Below are positions 63,452 to 64,000 of a stretch of 64,000 nucleotides of DNA, one piece after another; within the stretch, counting starts at the first letter, position 1, and every line of letters starts with the position of its first letter. The stretch comes from Stenotrophomonas koreensis (GTDB lineage: Bacteria > Pseudomonadota > Gammaproteobacteria > Xanthomonadales > Xanthomonadaceae). The DNA lies in assembly GCF_001431525.1 (NCBI RefSeq), contig NZ_LDJH01000029.1, positions 1 to 64,000 on the forward strand. Direction: 5' to 3'. The notes under the pieces were generated by a model, which saw only the letters and a program-made list of their open reading frames with translations, was not told the origin of the DNA and did no database searches. Made by a program: the position numbers and the translations under genes.

Positions 63452-64000
63452 TTACAGTCCCCAGCGTGCAAGTAGTTCACGGGCCAGCCATGCCGGCTCG
63501 CCGATCGGCATGCCGGCCACGGCCAACGCGCTGGCTGCCGCAGGGTCATAGCAGCCCTCGCCGGATTGACCGGCAACCCAGGCACCGCGTTCGGCCAGAC
63601 GCAGTACCGCATCGACCTGGTCGGCATCGGCGCCGCTGAGCATCAACACGGCACTGCCTTCGGCCGGCAGGTCGGCCAGCACACTGGCCATCGGCGCAAG
63701 CGTGTCAAAACGCAATGCCTGCCCGCCGCTGACGGTGATGTCATCGGCGATGACATAGACATGCCCGGGCTCCAGTGCCTTGCCGGCCTCGGCAAGCTGC
63801 AACGGCGCCGCACAGACACGCGCCAGCTGGGAGACCAGGTTGGCATAGCGGCCGCCATCAAGGCGCAGCTGGATCAGCACCGCACCGGGCATGCCCTCGG
63901 CCGGCAACTGGCTGAGCAGGCGGCGGATCGCATCCGGGCCACCGATACCGGCCATCACCAGCGCCACCGTGCTGACGGCGCCGGCTGCGCCCGGAGCATC
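63452..64000 (-). CDS. CheB-like methylesterase domain, probably inactive (partial)
   Basis: The C-terminal 182 residues of a larger protein whose start lies beyond the right edge. It aligns by eye to the CheB methylesterase domain: IGGPDAIRRLLSQLP, then LEPGHVYVIADD, then VLMLSGADADQVDAVLR. CheB has a catalytic Ser in S-T-G-G and a His in Q-H-M; here these positions read G-I-G-G and Q-L-R. The Asp region (SGADADQ) may be kept. This suggests a non-enzymatic ChpB-like protein. The N-terminal receiver or response domain, if any, is not visible. Confidence 0.7.
   Translation of the reverse strand, partial: DAPGAAGAVSTVALVMAGIGGPDAIRRLLSQLPAEGMPGAVLIQLRLDGGRYANLVSQLARVCAAPLQLAEAGKALEPGHVYVIADDITVSGGQALRFDTLAPMASVLADLPAEGSAVLMLSGADADQVDAVLRLAERGAWVAGQSGEGCYDPAAASALAVAGMPIGEPAWLARELLARWGL

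Overview
The window is chromosomal DNA from a high-GC gammaproteobacterium of the Xanthomonadaceae type (Xanthomonas, Stenotrophomonas, Pseudoxanthomonas or a relative). This rests on family-typical features: a very GC-rich coding bias, a WGR-domain gene between aroB and hemE, large hybrid sensor kinases with two-component propellers, a succinyl-type MetX followed by metB, a long TonB-dependent receptor, an H1-like Lys/Ala/Pro protein, and a CheB/CheW pair of the Pil-Chp kind at the right edge. I cannot name the species. There is no IS element, prophage, integrase, CRISPR array, tRNA or rRNA gene. It reads as core chromosome with some gene decay and regulatory detail.

Left part (1-18.6 kb): a partial DnaJ-like cbpA diverges from a Prx5-type peroxiredoxin. 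Next is the coupled envelope pair pbpC / alpha-2-macroglobulin (yfhM). The methylcitrate cluster follows: prpC, acnD, a truncated LigT-like gene, a DUF6933 gene and prpF on the minus strand, with prpR divergent. prpB is absent, PrpR has lost the sigma-54 contact motif, and the prpC/prpR gap holds a perfect inverted repeat. pdxH, a NIF3-like gene, a glycerate-kinase-like P-loop protein and dodecin close this part.

Middle (18.6-34 kb): aroK-aroB-WGR-hemE, then two tandem hybrid histidine kinases of about 1,200 residues each, YceI, a glutaredoxin-like protein, sdaA, and the metX-metB operon. metX-metB is preceded by a well-conserved SAM-I riboswitch with its own promoter.

Centre-right (34-49 kb): an M23 endopeptidase, prfC, a hemolysin III protein, a GT2 glycosyltransferase coupled to mtgA, hslO, a predicted outer-membrane protein and a TonB-dependent receptor. 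These are followed by a TetR regulator divergent from an alpha/beta hydrolase-fadE operon whose operator overlaps the start codon, and by a hotdog thioesterase. Many genes here end in clear hairpin terminators.

Right part (49-64 kb): a nucleotide-transporter-like MFS protein, a GMC oxidoreductase, lemA plus an M48 protease, a serine hydrolase, the H1-like gene with eleven 39-bp repeats, a roughly 0.7-kb gene-poor gap, gcvH and gcvT (no gcvP), a tight nudE-cysQ-mazG-ynfA operon, rsmE, and finally a CheW-like protein and a CheB-like protein whose catalytic Ser and His appear to be replaced. I found no clearly new multi-gene system. The best leads are the altered propionate locus, the riboswitch, the start-codon operator and the degenerate CheB.
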